A DNA stretch of 5,199 nt from positions 4,283 through 9,481 of the forward strand of contig PXQM01000065.1 in the NCBI GenBank assembly GCA_003021325.1, given 5' to 3'. The notes beneath the pieces are model-generated. The model had not been told where the DNA came from, searched no databases, and was given only the letters and a program-made list of their open reading frames with translations. Source of the DNA: Halobacteriales archaeon QH_10_70_21. GTDB lineage: Archaea; Halobacteriota; Halobacteria; Halobacteriales; Haloarculaceae. Numbering within the stretch: position 1 is the first letter of the stretch; every line of letters starts with the position of its first letter. The translations under genes were made by a program, and so were the position numbers. Below are positions 5,149 through 5,199 of the stretch, piece after piece.

Positions 5149-5199
5149 CGCGACCTGCCTCCGAGCAGTTCCCGCAGCTGGTCGGTCCACGTCCGCAGC
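5145..5199 (-). CDS. C-terminal end of upstream gene, probably LivM-type permease (partial)
   Basis: The frame reads LRTWTDQLRELLGGRSR and stops at TGA 5147-5145, whose TGA shares bases with the ATG of the LivG-type gene (ATGA). A basic, cytoplasmic-looking tail directly upstream of livG is what the last residues of a LivM permease look like, and livM-livG is a common order. With only 17 residues visible the family call rests on context. The 4-nt overlap itself is directly seen and supports co-translation. Confidence 0.6.
   Translation of the reverse strand, partial: LRTWTDQLRELLGGRSR

Noticed and set aside
1..5199. CRISPR arrays, tRNA or rRNA genes.
   Set aside because: No regularly spaced repeats, cloverleaf sequences or rRNA-like conserved blocks were seen on either strand.

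Overview
The window looks like haloarchaeal chromosome (class Halobacteria). It is GC-rich, the predicted proteins are loaded with Asp and Glu, codons end mostly in G or C, and the few AT-rich patches sit where archaeal TATA boxes are expected, very close to start codons (leaderless or near-leaderless transcripts). All genes I can support lie on the minus strand, so transcription runs from high to low coordinates.

From right to left: (a) 5145-5199 is the last 17 codons of an upstream gene, probably a LivM-type permease. It overlaps by 4 nt the start of a LivG-type ABC ATPase (4348-5148). (b) A short AT-rich spacer (4220-4347) carries a promoter for an enoyl-CoA hydratase/isomerase family gene (3428-4219), whose active-site region resembles PaaG-type isomerases more than true hydratases. 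(c) 2563-3427 holds a damaged locus. A 5'-truncated, frameshifted CPBP-family membrane protease gene (2616-3315) is bordered on its 5' side by a hairpin that looks like the right end of an IS200/IS605-IS1341 (TnpB-type) element (about 3322-3362). (d) A promoter at about 2585-2591 drives what looks like an operon: acyl-CoA dehydrogenase (1417-2562), alpha/beta hydrolase with an Asp nucleophile (563-1420, 4-nt overlap), Lrp/AsnC-like winged-helix regulator (35-556, 6-nt gap), and the first 10 codons of another probable gene (1-30).

Together the intact genes suggest uptake of an organic acid or branched-chain amino-acid-like solute (Liv-type ABC system), its processing as CoA thioesters (dehydrogenase, crotonase-fold enzyme) and a hydrolytic step, with a local regulator. 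The substrate cannot be told from this window. The PaaG-like signature hints at ring-containing or otherwise unusual acyl-CoAs, but that is inference. I see no clearly new system. The most informative region is the decayed CPBP gene next to the transposon-end relic, followed by the non-canonical active-site residues in the crotonase, the hydrolase and the ABC ATPase.
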